From: Euphorbia lathyris
Taxonomy: Eukaryota; Streptophyta; Magnoliopsida; Malpighiales; Euphorbiaceae
Length of the DNA stretch: 64,000 nt
Reading direction: 5' to 3'
Assembly: GCF_963576675.1 (NCBI RefSeq)
Contig: NC_088913.1
Location: forward strand, 18,302,001 to 18,366,000
Shown one piece after another: positions 12,154-23,391 of this stretch; positions within the stretch are counted from its first letter, which is position 1; the number at the start of each line of letters is the position of its first letter. Under the pieces are notes generated by a model. That model saw only the letters and a list, made by a program, of their open reading frames with translations. It was not told the origin of the DNA and did not search any database. Both the position numbers and the translations under genes were made by a program.

Positions 12154-12367
12154 TATTGGAGTATGAGGACACTTTATCATTTACCTTTATCTTTTACCAT
12201 TTACTTTCTTTGTCTGTTTGTTATTCTCACTGCTAGCTCATCAGTGTTTTCTTTTCCTCTCTCCTGCTTTCTATGTTGGTTGTAACGGGTAGCTACTATA
12301 TGTAGTAGCTTTTCTCCTTTTCTTAGTTAATGAGAAATATCAGTTCTATGATTCCTCTCTCTAAACA
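12154..12367 (+). mobile_element. 3' LTR of the plus-strand copia copy
   Basis: A purine-rich tract (TTGATGGGAGGC) precedes TATTGGAGTATGAGG, and the sequence ends CTCTCTAAACA. The position directly after the RNase H stop and the size (about 214 bp) fit a copia LTR. The first dinucleotide is TA rather than TG, presumably a mutation. There is no partner 5' LTR. Confidence 0.55.
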
Positions 12368-12479
12368 TTGCCCTAGTGATTTTATATATTGATATTTAAA
12401 TTTAAAGGTGCAATTAACCTGTTAAATTAGAAATTAATTAGTAAATACTAGAAAATATGTTACATAATATTAATACTAT

Positions 12480-12715
12480 ATGTTAATAGGTATATCCATG
12501 GATATCTCCATTATTAATCCTAACGGTAATGAGTTGAGGATCCCTATGGACAGAATAGCTATTACGATCACTGATCCATCTCCAGGAATGGGGATCATTT
12601 TCTTTCCCATCCCCAACTCTATAAAAATGGGTATTGGGGATTCCCCGACTCTAATGGGACGGAACCTCATGAGTATGGGTATTACCCGCCCCATTGACAA
12701 TACTAATCCATAATG
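12480..12715. repeat. CCCCAT-rich dispersed repeat, second copy
   Basis: This is related to 6470-6700: repeated short motifs such as GGGTATTGGGGATTCCCC and ATGGGGATC, open in both directions by composition only. It is probably a fragment of a hAT-like non-autonomous element. The two copies flank the inverted copia pair. Confidence 0.35.
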
Positions 12716-12722
12716 TGCTTTC

Positions 12723-12725
<3 letters not shown>

Positions 12726-12766
<41 letters not shown>
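12726..12766. repeat. (AT)n microsatellite
   Basis: An uninterrupted run of AT dinucleotides; another shorter (TA)n lies at about 13015-13031. Confidence 0.95.
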
Positions 12767-12768
<2 letters not shown>

Positions 12769-13531
12769 CTTTTTAGAGTGTCCATCCCTCTACGGATCTA
12801 GGAGACCGTCAGTCCCTACACCAATTTATAGCCACCGTCTCACCTAAAGGCAACAGTGTAATCTCACTTTTTTGGAAAATTCCTCTTAGGACAGATTTAA
12901 CATTCCATTATAGAACTTTATCTTATTAATTTTAGTATCGGAGTGTATCCATAAAGCTCACCCCAACACAAGTCAACCTCTGAAGATCGAGCGATCGAGC
13001 TCTTCTACCAGACCTTATATATATATATATAATTGCTTTTTTTTCCTTCTTTTTTTGGCATCCTCCACTTCAATCATTCAAAGGTAATCAAAATTAATCA
13101 TTGTGTTAATTTTCTTTGTGATAGTTGGATATCAACTGTAAAACACAATTAAGAGACTTAGCATCCCACGAAAGCTTAATTAAAATCTTCTACTAAAGGA
13201 CAAACTGGATTCTGAAATCAATTTATAAATTGGTTTTGTAATTAATCTTTGTGAGATCTATGCTTTTGTTTTCTATCTATAATTTATTTATTTTATCACT
13301 TATCTATCTATTACCAAGGTAGTAAGAGGACAAATCTATGGATTATACAAATTCAATAATTTCAATTGCAATAGTTTCAGATTCAAATAAAATTAATAAT
13401 TCAGTAGAATAGACCCTAATTAATTTCATTATTGACCTATAAGAAATAAATTTGATGTTATGTGAAACTATAGAAAAGTTGAAGTACTATTTATTATGGA
13501 AAATAAAGTTTTTGTAAAGTGAAACGTTGGG
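12767..13531. other. AT-rich intergenic DNA
   Basis: I see no gene or bounded repeat here apart from the short (TA)n tract near 13020. Confidence 0.4.
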
Positions 13532-13949
13532 AATCCAATACATGCAGACGCGTTTTAAAGCCATAAGATCTAAGGAGTTGGGTTTGGACCAAAGCAGACA
13601 ATATCTACATGGTATTGGCAGGGTGTTACAAATTGGTATCAGAGCCGACTCTCCATGTACAATGTGTGGTTCGGGGATGAACCAGGCGGAAACTGGTGGG
13701 CCTGTAACGATCCGGTTCGGAGTGGGTGGCGTCGGGGTAGAAGGCCTGAGCAAGGAGCGGCCCTAAAGGATGTCAATGGGTACAGGAATGAACTGAATCT
13801 CACATCGAAAGTGGAGAGGAAGTGATTGGGGCCTATTAGTAAGATAAGAATCCAATATATGCAGACACGTTTTAAAGTCATGAGGTCCAATGTGTTGGAT
13901 TTGGGCCAAAGCGGACAATATCTATATGGTATTGAGCAGGATGTTACGA
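13532..13949 (+). mobile_element. TRIM (tiny LTR retrotransposon) with a 72-bp internal region
   Basis: The 3' LTR (13703-13949) starts TGTAACGATCCGG and ends GGATGTTACGA. The 5' LTR is truncated on its left and only about 100 bp remain (13532-13630), ending GGGTGTTACA. Between them are 72 bp that begin AAT, then TGGTATCAGAGC (13634-13645), an exact primer-binding site for initiator methionine tRNA, and end in a purine-rich AACTGGTGGGCC that can serve as polypurine tract. There is no coding capacity. The same LTR family forms the inverted dimer at 20374-20866. It is a terminal-repeat retrotransposon in miniature, dependent on other elements for all proteins. Confidence 0.8.
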
Positions 13950-13955
13950 TAACCG

Positions 13956-14160
13956 TAAATCTAATGTTAGAATAACTTAATAAATCTCCATCTAATTGAA
14001 ACGTTGGGAATTTTGGAATGATTAAATAGTCCGTCCGTAGCGAAATAAGTTGGATACGTGTGATTAGATTAACTCTTACGAGCTAGTTATATAAGCTAGG
14101 TATCATAACTCTAAATCTAATGTTAGAATAACGTAATACATCTCCATCTAATTGAGAAGC
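13956..14160 (+). repeat. Two direct copies of a roughly 45-bp segment
   Basis: AAATCTAATGTTAGAATAAC is found at about 13957 and about 14113, in both cases followed by a nearly identical TCTCCATCTAATTGA segment; the spacing is about 155 bp. This is a local duplication next to the TRIM; no gene is visible. Confidence 0.6.
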
Positions 14161-15310
14161 TTGAGAACCTCTCTCCTTCTTCCTGAAGCTGCCACCCGTC
14201 TCCTCTCTCTTTCTCAATCTCTTATTCTTAATTCATGTATCATCGTATCTTCTTTTAGTGAGCTTCGATATAGTTGATTCATGGTTGATAATACACAATT
14301 ATCATTCGTTCTTCTGTTGCAATCAACGTAAGCGAATTCTATCCCTTCATTGTTGTTATCAGACATGTTTCATTGTGCATTTTTTATGTTTTGATTCGTT
14401 CTTATTAGTAAAAGTAAGTTTTTTTTAAGATGCATGAAAATAATTTGAAATAATGTTTTTAATTTTCTATTAATAAAAAATAATTTTTCGTTAAACTATT
14501 TATTCATTAACATCTTTAAGGGTCCTGTTTATCAAGCAGAGATTACCCAATGATTTACCAGTCAATTCAAACTATCACAATCTCAACACAGGATACCACT
14601 CTCCGCCAAGCATCCCGCATCATCCCAATGCGTAGCAAAAACAGCACAGAGTATCCCTGCATTCCGAGATACTCCGACACTAGTCTCAAGGACAAGTGCC
14701 TAGTAAATCATATCTCAATTCAACCATATATATCATTGGCACGTAGACGAATGAATCCATTGAATATATCTTCATAAGACAAGCTATTAATTATCCCATG
14801 TTTCTTTTTTTACCAAACATATCTAATATTTGTTTCGCCAAACATTCAATATCTCAGAAACATATATCAAAATCAAATTGCTTATCGAATTTAAATGCAA
14901 CATAATCATCGTAAATAATTAATTCACATACCATATTTCACTTGAATTAATAACCAGATAATTACATACCAACCATCAATCACATCTCATTCTCAATTAT
15001 CACTAACATCAATAAATGCTAACAACAATCAATCATGTATTATGACAAGCCTAACACATCAACCAATCAAATACTTAGCAATCAGATACAAAAAGCATAT
15101 ATAAACAAACATAACTATGCATATAATTAACCACTTATCTGTATTTTGACTCATAGTTTAACTAATAAATAACACGCTTAATCATTGTATCCTCTCTGGT
15201 ACACAAAGAGTTTCGGCTTTTTTTCCCAATTTCTCTTTTTTTTTCAAAACTTAATATACATGTATGTATATACTCTCAACCCTAATTATATCAGGAGATA
15301 AGTCCTATTA
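14161..15310. other. AT-rich intergenic DNA
   Basis: No gene, structural RNA or bounded repeat could be supported here. Confidence 0.4.
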
Positions 15311-15725
15311 TAGCATCTCCAATAGAGGTTGCTTCTAGTACTAAAACTTAACACATCATACTAAAATATAATATTTTATTAATTTAATAATTCACCTCAC
15401 TTGGCAACTTTTGTTTAAAAATGCTCCAATAGTAAGCAACTTTAAAAGTTGAGACAATGACCCCACAAATCATTACTTAATATATAATTTATTTTAATTA
15501 TGAATATTGTCAACGAATAGTGAAATGGGAGAGAGAGTCGTCAAAAAGGTGCACCAATAAGTAAATAATTTTTTTTATATATTAAAAAAAGTTTGACAAC
15601 CTTGCTTCAAGGTTGCCAAAAATTCGCAATCTTCTTGACAGCAACCATCACTCAAATAGTAGACATCATTTAAAAGTTGTCAAACCCAATATCACGCTTT
15701 TGAGCACTCTCTATTGGAGATGCTC
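15311..15725. mobile_element. PIF/Harbinger-type MITE, family GAGCATCTCCAA, copy 1
   Basis: Inverted ends TAGCATCTCCAATAGAG and CTCTATTGGAGATGCTC are flanked by TTA (15308-15310 and 15726-15728), the 3-bp duplication typical of Tourist-like MITEs. Internal arms carry complementary motifs (GGCAACTTTTG against AAAAGTTGTC). A second copy is at 42571-43149. Confidence 0.75.
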
Positions 15726-15822
15726 TTATAAGCAAATTCCCTTTTATCATTATTGTTAATAAATCATCCGAATTATGATGTATAAAAAAATAAAAATAAA
15801 AATAATTCTATAAAATATTATA

Positions 15823-16122
15823 GGGAAAATTACACAGAAATTCATCTCTTAAAAACTATTTACAACTATGTCAAGTTATAATTTTGGATTATGCCAAAGT
15901 AGTTAAAATCAGTACTTTTAATATATTTAAGGATTAGAATTTATAATTTAGAAGTCTAGAATATATTTTATAGGGTTTATAATTTATGAATTTTAGTCTA
16001 AATTTTGTAAATTATAGTGTAAAATCATAATATATAGAAAATAATGACGTATTAAGAATTAAGTTTTGTGATATGACTTAGTTGTAATTTGTACTTAATT
16101 ATGATATTCATGTAATTCACCC
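15823..16122. mobile_element. Mutator-like MITE, family GGGAAAATTACA, copy 1
   Basis: Ends GGGAAAATTACAC and GTAATTCACCC are flanked by a perfect 9-bp target duplication AATATTATA (15814-15822 and 16123-16131). The arms show the complementary motifs ACTATGTCAAGT and GATATGACTTAGT. Other copies or halves occur at 16330-16383 with 17844-17903, at 19273-19585 (reverse) and near 21492. Confidence 0.8.
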
Positions 16123-16566
16123 AATATTATAATCAAGGCTGGCCCTGGGCCTAGGATTGGAGGGGCCCAAAAACTATTTTTTTTAGTATTTGTATATATG
16201 AAAATTAATTTTTTTAATATAAATAGTGATAAAATCATACATAATGACCTAATTCTTTCTAAAATATTTTTTCTAAAAGCTTATTGAAAAAAAATTACCC
16301 AACCTTTACACTTTAATTAGTAAAATTTAGGAAAATTTACATGTAAATTCATTTTTAAAAAACTATCTACAATTATGTCAAGTAATGCTGTTGCGGTTGC
16401 TGTTAGCTGTTTGCAGTTGCAGTAAGCTGTTAGCTGTTTGTAGTTGCAATAAGTTGTTAGCTGTTTAATTACTAGTGTTTGGTAAAATTATATTAAACTG
16501 TTGTTGTTCGGATTTAAAATGTCTAAAATGATATGTTTTAAATTAATCAACGATGAAATTATAAAA

Positions 16567-17199
16567 GGGAAAATATGAAAAAATACCCATAATATTTACA
16601 ACTAGGAATAATTTTACTCTTAACGTCTAAAATAGTGCAATTTTACCCATAATGTTGGCAGCTAAGAGTAATTTTACCCCTAAAATTGGCAAGTTGAGTC
16701 GATTTCAGATATTATTAGAAAATATAGGTATTTTATTTCTTGTTCTACACCAATTGCACACATCAGTAGTTTTAAAAAATAGATTTCATATTTTTTTGTG
16801 ATTTAATAATAAAATTGAAAATTAATATTTTTGTGTGATTTAATAATAAAATTGAAAATTAATATTTATAAATTCGGCGAAATATTTGATTTTTTTTGTC
16901 CAACTCGTACAAAAGACAATATTTTTTTTATTTTCTTAAAAAAATTCATGTCTAATCATATGTTTGTGATCTGTTACTAACGATGATAAAATGGTACACA
17001 TGTGAAGTGTAGAAGACAATATTCAATGACCAAGAAGGCAGTTTGATAAATTATTTCTCAAATTGACACAACTTGTCAATGTTAGGGGTAAAATTGATTT
17101 TGGCTGCCAACATTAGGAATATAATTGCACAATTTTAGACGTTAAAGGTAAAATTGCTCCTAGCCATAAATGTTAGGGGTATTTTTTGCACCTTATCCT
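16567..17199. mobile_element. Mutator-like MITE with long inverted arms
   Basis: Left arm motifs (AACTAGGAATAATTTTACTC, ACGTCTAAAATAGTGCAATT) are complementary to right arm motifs (CACAATTTTAGACGTTAAAG, AAAATTGCTCCTAGCC). Arms are about 130 bp. The target duplication is ATTATAAAA (16558-16566) against ATTATACAA (17200-17208): 9 bp with one mismatch. A half-copy of one arm recurs at about 36945-37065. Confidence 0.75.
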
Positions 17200-17328
17200 A
17201 TTATACAATAAAAAATGTGTTACATAAATTAATAAAAATAATCTATATAAAAAATAAAAAAATTATTGAACGCAATAAAACCTTGTTCTTCCGGTAATTA
17301 TGTTGTAGAAATATAAATAATGTTAAAG

Positions 17329-17609
17329 AATAAGGGGGTGTTTGGTAGCTGCTTTTCGACCTCATATTTGTCTTTTCACTTTGAAAAGAAGAGTTTAAGG
17401 TGTTTGGTTAGACACCTCCTGTTTGCCTTTTGGAGCCGAAAAATAGCTTTTTATAAAAGCAGGGAATCCCTGCTTTTTGGAACAGCAGCCTTTTCAAACA
17501 GCAAACAGCAAACCGTAACAGGAAACAGCAAACAGTAACAGCAAACAGCAAACTGTAACAGGAAACAGCAAACAGTAACAGCAAACAGCAGATAAAACAA
17601 ACGGACCCT
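17329..17609. mobile_element. hAT-like MITE carrying a CAAACAG minisatellite
   Basis: Ends AGGGGGTGTTTGG and CAAACGGACCCT are imperfect inverted repeats of the GTGTTTGG class. Positions about 17497-17592 hold tandem repeats built from CAAACAGCAAAC and GTAACAG with a higher-order unit of about 45 bp present twice. Open frames on both strands here come from the repeat and are not genes. Confidence 0.5.
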
Positions 17610-18159
17610 AAATATATTTTGTGGAAATAAGAAGGATAATTTTATCAATAACAAATAACTACAAACAGCTGTTTATGAAAAGCTCCAAATAGAAGCTTTT
17701 CGTGAAACGCTCCAAAACGCTGCAGTTTCTAGAAAAAATGCTAAACGCTGCGGTTATATAAACCTAACCAAACGCTATATTTCCTACGGTTTTGAGTGAA
17801 ACGCTAAACGCTCATCCGAAAAGCTAAAATAAACACCCTCTAAGAATTAAGTTTGGTGATATGACTTAGTTGTAGTTTTGTAATGATATTCATGTATTTG
17901 ACCCTAAAATTTATATTAAAATGGCCCTTATTACTTATTTTGCCTAAGACCCGTAAATTATCAGAACCGGCCCTCACTACCTAATTCTATGTGTTCACTG
18001 GTATATAATGATACAAAATTCTCTAAATTACTATTTACTATTTACGTTTATTAAAATCTAAATAACTTTTGACAATTTGTAGCATCACCCTAATTCATTA
18101 CTTTGGGAACATAATTTGTAAAGATAACAGTACAAATAAATTTTTTTCAGGTAAATGTC

Positions 18160-18922
18160 TATATAAATTATTTTGTGGACGTTAAATCATTCTTCTACCA
18201 ATCTTAAATTTCATTCACCATTCTTGTATTCGACTTACTTGAATTATTCCAGTTATATTTTTCGAGTTTTCCAAGCTTTTAGCTCTCAAATTTTCGTTGA
18301 TCATCTTGACATATTGCTGCAATTTCTTTCGCCTCACCGAGTTGGAGTTCTTATATTAAGTACTGGGTATTCCATGTCATTCGGAAGATCCCTGATTCAC
18401 ATTTGGACACGTGTATTGTGACCCCACGTAATAATTAAAATTGTGGGGTCTCTTATAATATATGTGGGTCCATATTACACGTATCAAAATATGTATGAGA
18501 TGTCCTCCATTTAACATGGAAAACTGAGTGCTTCTAATAATTTGCCCACCAAATTGCTACAATTTCCAACAAGAATTCAACATGAATTTACTCATTTTCC
18601 AACCAACATTCTGCACCAATCACCATATTGTTTCCATCTTCAAGCTTGCAGAATTGTTATTTGTTTTGACTTCAAACTTGTTTTATAAATTTTACTTCAT
18701 TGTTCATTACAGTCCATTTCAATTTCAATTACTTTAATTTATATTCGTTTAAATGTAATTTGATTACGAAATTAAAGAACCATTTCAGTTGTAATTTCTG
18801 GCTTTTTCAAGCCAGAAATTACAACTTTTTCAATTCACCATTTGTAATCAAAATTTATTAATAAAATTCAATAAAATAGGAAAAAAATCCCGAAATCCTT
18901 GTGTTGATTATTTTTTGTAGTG
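18160..18922 (-). mobile_element. Possible CACTA-type terminus
   Basis: The right edge reads TTTTTTGTAGTG (18911-18922), the reverse complement of CACTACAAAAAA, the classical CACTA terminus. The partner terminus was not found, so the left limit is arbitrary. The region includes the perfect hairpin at 18787-18826 and short repeats of GTGGGGTC near 18420-18470. No transposase is visible. Confidence 0.35.
18787..18826. repeat. Perfect 18-bp stem hairpin with a 4-base loop
   Basis: AGTTGTAATTTCTGGCTT (18787-18804), loop TTTC, then its exact reverse complement (18809-18826). Perfect pairing in otherwise decayed DNA is notable. It could be a subterminal structure of the neighbouring CACTA-like element. 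Confidence 0.9.
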
Positions 18923-19272
18923 TAATTAGCTGAACTAGTTAAGCTTTTTATAGCGGAATTAGGGACCAATAATAATTTTATTCAATCCTTAATCATTTGT
19001 TCAATCGTCTTATTTTTAGAAGTCAAATTTTAAGCGAATAATCACAACAACAAAAAAACGTTAAAAATCAATTCAAATTAATTATTAATTTAAATTGATA
19101 TATGAAATCAATATTAATACTTTAACATTATTGTGAATTAGTATAGATAATTTAATAGAAATATAAATGTTAAGGGAAAAAATGAAGTTGGTGGAGGCGA
19201 AGTTGGCGTCGGCCAACATTTCAAGTGGGACGAGAAGGCCTAACTGTATAATCCGCGTTTTGACAGACGGAC
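18923..19272. other. AT-rich intergenic DNA
   Basis: I see nothing supportable here. Confidence 0.4.
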
Positions 19273-19585
19273 TACATTACATGAATATCATAATTAACTA
19301 CAAAATTACAATTAAATTAGATTAGTAAATTTAATTCTGAATATGCCATTATTTTTTATATATAACAAATAAAATATGCTTTTACATCGTAATTTAAAAT
19401 TCTAAATTCCAATTCATAAATTCTAAACTCTAGACAATATATCCTAGACCCATAATTTATAAATTCTTATTTTTAAAATAAATTAAAAGTAATGATTTTA
19501 TTAGTTTGACATAAATCAATCAAAATTAGAACTTGAAATAATTGTAGATAGTTTTTCAAATATGAATTTATATGTAAATTTCCCC
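19273..19585. mobile_element. Mutator-like MITE, family GGGAAAATTACA, reverse copy
   Basis: ACATGAATATCATAATTAAC near the left end and ATATGTAAATTTCCCC at the right end match the reverse complement of the copy at 15823-16122. The left end is degraded and no target duplication could be assigned. Confidence 0.55.
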
Positions 19586-19846
19586 TAAAATTACCATAAA
19601 ATTATAAATACTTTGTTTAGGAAGAAAATATTTTACTCTTTTAGAATCATATAATCCAATACTTTTACACACTCCGCAATTCTTTGTGTTTTCTGGTCAC
19701 CTAATAAAATTTAAAATTGTTGTTTTTTATAATGAAATTTTTTTACCGTTAATAAAACTTGAAATTATACCATTTAGTAAATAATAAATTTATGATTACA
19801 CTATTTTATACGTAGAGATTAAATCCACTATCCCTTAATAATTTTA

Positions 19847-20123
19847 CGGCTTTGATATATACAGCCCTAAGGGCTGCATATAAGCATTAAACGTGTGAAA
19901 TATTCTCACCATTTTTCAATGTATATTTGGTGTTTCTATGTATATTATTTAATTGTTCTCTTTACCATAGGAAAATTAATATATTTTCACCAAATTCCAA
20001 TACCTATTTGGTGTTTCAATGTATATTAAATATGGCTAACAATAGTTAGACATTAAAAACTGGTAAAAATATTCTACACATTTAATGTTTTTATGCAGCC
20101 CTTAGGGTGATATATCAAAACCG
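19847..20123. mobile_element. Mutator-like MITE, 277 bp
   Basis: Inverted ends CGGCTTTGATATATAC and ATATATCAAAACCG extend to arms of about 70 bp (GCCCTAAGGGCTGCAT on the left, GCAGCCCTTAGGG on the right). A perfect 9-bp target duplication ATAATTTTA lies at 19838-19846 and 20124-20132. It is non-coding. Confidence 0.85.
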
Positions 20124-20373
20124 ATAATTTTATAACTAATTAAATTTATTGTTTATCTCTTTACATATTGGTTAACATATGAAACTTTAACACCAACCAT
20201 ATGAATCAAACTCATGAAGGGTTATATAAAAGTTAGCTTCCTCGTTGTGAATTTGAGTTTTTAGTTTAATTAGTTTCATGACATGATATCAAAGCCTTTA
20301 GAACCAAATAATTGAGGGTTCGAATCCTGATAATTTTATTAATATGTGGAATTAAAAATGAAGACATATTTAT

Positions 20374-20866
20374 TGTAACACCCTGGTCCAATACCATGTA
20401 GATATTGTCCGCTTTGGTCCAATTCCAACACATTGGGCCTCACAGCTTTAAAACGCGTCTGCATGTATTGGATTCTCATCTTACTAATAAGCCTCAATCA
20501 CTCCCTCTCCATTTCCGATGTGGGATTCAGTTCATTCCTGCCCTCATCGTCATCCCTTAGGGCCGCTCCTTGCTCAGGCCTTCTACCCCGGCGCCACCCA
20601 CTCCGGACCGGGTCGTTACAGGCCCACCAGCTTCCGGAGTGGGTGGCGCCGGGGTAGAAGGCCTGAGCAAGGAGCGGCCCTAAGGGATGGCGATGGGGGC
20701 AGGAATGAACTGAATCCCACATCGGAAATGGAGAGGGAGTGATTAAAGCTTATTAGTAAGATGAGAATCCAATACATGCAGACGCGTTTTAAAGCTGTGA
20801 GACCCAATGTGTTGGATTTGGGCTACAGCGGACAATATCTACATGGTATTAGACCAGGGTGTTACA
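20374..20866. mobile_element. Inverted dimer of TRIM LTRs inserted as a unit
   Basis: The left arm (20374-20620) is a complete TRIM LTR in minus orientation, starting TGTAACACCC and ending GTCGTTACA. Then come about 14 bp (GGCCCACCAGCTT, the complement of the polypurine-side internal sequence). The right arm is the same LTR in plus orientation, lacking its first 15 or so bases, and ends AGGGTGTTACA at 20866. The whole palindrome is flanked by a 5-bp target duplication TTTAT (20369-20373 and 20867-20871). LTR details match the TRIM at 13532-13949. The flanking duplication implies that the inverted pair integrated as one molecule. Confidence 0.8.
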
Positions 20867-20871
20867 TTTAT

Positions 20872-21230
20872 CTTCATCATCGTCAAAAAAAAAATCATTA
20901 AAACCTAAAACCGAATAAAAGTCGGAAAAAAATCCCAAATTAAATGAAGAAGTTGAAAAGCTATTAAAATTGTAGAGAGAAAAAAGAACGTAAATCATTA
21001 AAAGGTAATGATAATCAATTATAGAGAAAATAATTAAGTTGCTAAAGTATTATTAATTTTTATTATATTGAGAAGAAGAAAAAAAGTAATCCGAAAGAGA
21101 AAAGAAAAGAAAGTAGTTGGAGAATTATAACAAGGTTTTGTCTCATACATTGGCTTTGTCTTTCTTTCTTTTTTTCAAAAGTTGTAAGGGACTTTACCAC
21201 CAGCGATGTACACTGTTCTCCTTGTGTGGG
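20872..21230. other. AT-rich intergenic DNA
   Basis: Purine-rich and AT-rich, with no gene or bounded repeat seen. Confidence 0.4.
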
Positions 21231-21238
21231 GTCCGTAC

Positions 21239-21929
21239 TAGACTAGTAATTTCGTGTTCGATTCGTGTTCGTGTCGTGTCTTGTCATTTCCAGGTTCGTG
21301 TTGAAAATAGTAAATTCAAATCCAATTTTTAAAAAATCGTGTCACAATCGTGTTAACCTGTTTGGGTTAGTGTCATTTCGTGTCGTGTTTTAGGGTTACC
21401 TGTAATTTTGTTATGCATATATATTAATGATAATTTTTAAGATTTTAAGAAGATATATTTGTATTTTTAAATACTCTATGTCATTTTTATATGAGAAATT
21501 TACATATAAATTCACATTTGAAAAACTATATACAATTATGTCAAGTCCTAATTTTTATTTATATCAAACTAATAAAATCATTACTTTTATATTAGTATGT
21601 TAACATTAACCATTGAAAAGTCCGCTAATATCATATTAAGGGGTCATATGTAATGTGTTTATAACAATTTAGGATGTTCAAATAATATTTGCAGGCAATA
21701 ATTATAATTTTATTATCTTTATTAATAAAATGACATATAAAAATACGAGAGAATATAACAATAATTTTAAATATTCGTGTCATTTTCGATCAACCCTAAC
21801 ACAAGCCAAAAATTTGCGTATGTGTCAACTTAAAAATAACACATTATTTGCTAAGTTAAATCCAAACACTAAAATTGCGTGTCGATTTCATATCGTGTAA
21901 TCGAGTCGTGTATACTTTTGTCACCTCTA
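21239..21929. mobile_element. hAT-type non-autonomous element
   Basis: Ends TAGACTAGTAATTTCGTG and TTTTGTCACCTCTA are flanked by a perfect 8-bp target duplication GTCCGTAC (21231-21238 and 21930-21937), the hAT size. The subterminal regions hold many copies of CGTGTCG and GTGTTCG-like motifs on the left and complementary versions on the right. Part of a GGGAAAATTACA-family MITE (about 21492-21660) is nested inside. Confidence 0.8.
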
Positions 21930-21937
21930 GTCCGTAC

Positions 21938-22802
21938 TCTTCCAGGTTTCATCACATGTTTTTCCTCTTCCCTCCTCCTGTTCACTTTTATGGAAATTAT
22001 ATTTTTAATAGACAGTTCAATATGTGTGATGGGATTATAGAGAAATTATAAAAAATCTTATTTGTAACGGTAAAAGATATAATTTCACACCCAAATTAAA
22101 TGAGTAATGTTTTGTTAATTGAATTAGATATAAATAACTAATTAATTCGGTGAACAATGACTTGATGCAAAATAAAATAAAAAGTCATTGGCTTAATATA
22201 TGTGATGAAATGTTAGGAGCTCAATACATACAAAAATTAAAATTACGAGGACTTTATAATGTTTTTGCTAAATTCAATTTTATGTTATAAAAGAAGAAAG
22301 ATAATATGGAAGATAATACAAATAAAGAGTAGGAGCGAAAGTGTAAGCATATTTCTCTATTTTCATCTGTATTTTTGTTTGTCTAGATTACGTGGAATAA
22401 ACCTATAGTTACAGCTTTGAAAAATAAGATACATACAAAAATGAGGAAATTACATATAAAAACACTTTTGAAAATTATTTTACGGTTTGATAATTCTTTT
22501 TTCTGTTTTTATCATTTTCTGTTTTTTCTTGGACTTTTTTCATTCTGTCATTTTTTATTTCTGTTTTTATCACATTTCAGTTATTTTTGATATTAAATTA
22601 TTTTCAATTAAAAAAAAATATTAGTAGTTACAATGTTTGATGATATAACCATTTTTTTTTTCAAAAACTTGATATTTTAAAAAAATTCTTTTTACACTAT
22701 TAATTTGTTGTAAATAGTTAACCAAATCCCGACTAACATGTAACTAACCCTACAAAAATTGGATATTTAAGTTACGAATATTAAAAGAATATGAGTTTTA
22801 CG
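21938..22802. other. AT-rich intergenic DNA
   Basis: No gene seen. A short fragment near 22441 resembles the GGGAAAATTACA-family ends. Confidence 0.4.
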
Positions 22803-23199
22803 TAGACTTGTTGATGGGTTGGGCCAGATCGGGGCCTGGTCCAACGGGTTTTTGTCTAAAAATACTCAATCCAACCCGTTATGAATTTAGGCGGGTTGGG
22901 TCTGGACTCAAAAATCAAATACGAAGCCCAAGCCATATAAGCCCGCCTAAATATATATGTACAATTTTTAATAACAAAAAATTAAATTTATACTTAAAAA
23001 AATATTAATATATAAATTTTATTAATTAATATTAATAGACGGGCCGGACCGTTCTATTTTAATAAATCTGAAACCCGTCCAAAAAAAAAGCGGACTTTAA
23101 CAAACCTGGGTCTAAAGACAAATTTTCATGTCCTAGCCCGATCCAGAGGATATGAGCCTCGATGGGCCGGACGGGTGTCCGAACCCATGAACAGGTCTA
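22803..23199. mobile_element. hAT-type MITE, 397 bp
   Basis: Ends TAGACTTGTTGATGGGTTG and GAACCCATGAACAGGTCTA are inverted repeats; the flanks GTTTTACG and GTTTTAAG form an 8-bp target duplication with one mismatch. The interior is rich in GGGCCGG and CCCGCC motifs in both orientations. Confidence 0.8.
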
Positions 23200-23391
23200 G
23201 TTTTAAGTAATTGAACTTGTGGACATCCATGACTTAGATCAATTTATTTGTAACACTCCCCTTGTATCTCCATAAAATATTATGCCTAGTTAAAAAAAAT
23301 ATATATATATTAGCAAAACCCGATGAGATAAAAATTTAGTAAAGGAAAAAGAATACTATTGTATAGTACACATGATAAGTTGTCTCCTTAA

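Larger units (their letters stand above)
16135..17975. mobile_element. Outer hAT-like element holding a nest of MITEs
   Basis: The left end CAAGGCTGGCCCTGGGCC and the right end AGAACCGGCCCTCA form the GGCCGGCCCT-type inverted ends frequent in plant hAT MITEs. Inside are two halves of the GGGAAAATTACA family (16330-16383 and 17844-17903), then an AACACC-ended element, then a Mutator-like MITE (16567-17199) and a GGGGGTGTTTGG element (17329-17609). No coding sequence is present. The outer boundaries are approximate. Confidence 0.5.

Noticed and set aside
12476..12713. Overlapping frames on both strands
   Set aside because: They lie in a short-motif repeat rich in CCCCAT/ATGGGG, which keeps several frames open.
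13487..13890. Frames over the TRIM, also 20433-20807
   Set aside because: They are translations of non-coding LTR sequence; the mirrored proteins at 20433-20807 come from the palindrome.
18173..18737. Two plus-strand frames (82 and 69 codons)
   Set aside because: AT-rich, Phe/Leu/Ser-biased, no homology recognised, and no splice context.
20280..20340. tRNA-like GGTTCGAATCC (20317-20327) with upstream ATGATATCAAAGCC
   Set aside because: No acceptor stem or cloverleaf could be formed. It is more likely a retroelement or SINE fragment with a B-box-like motif.
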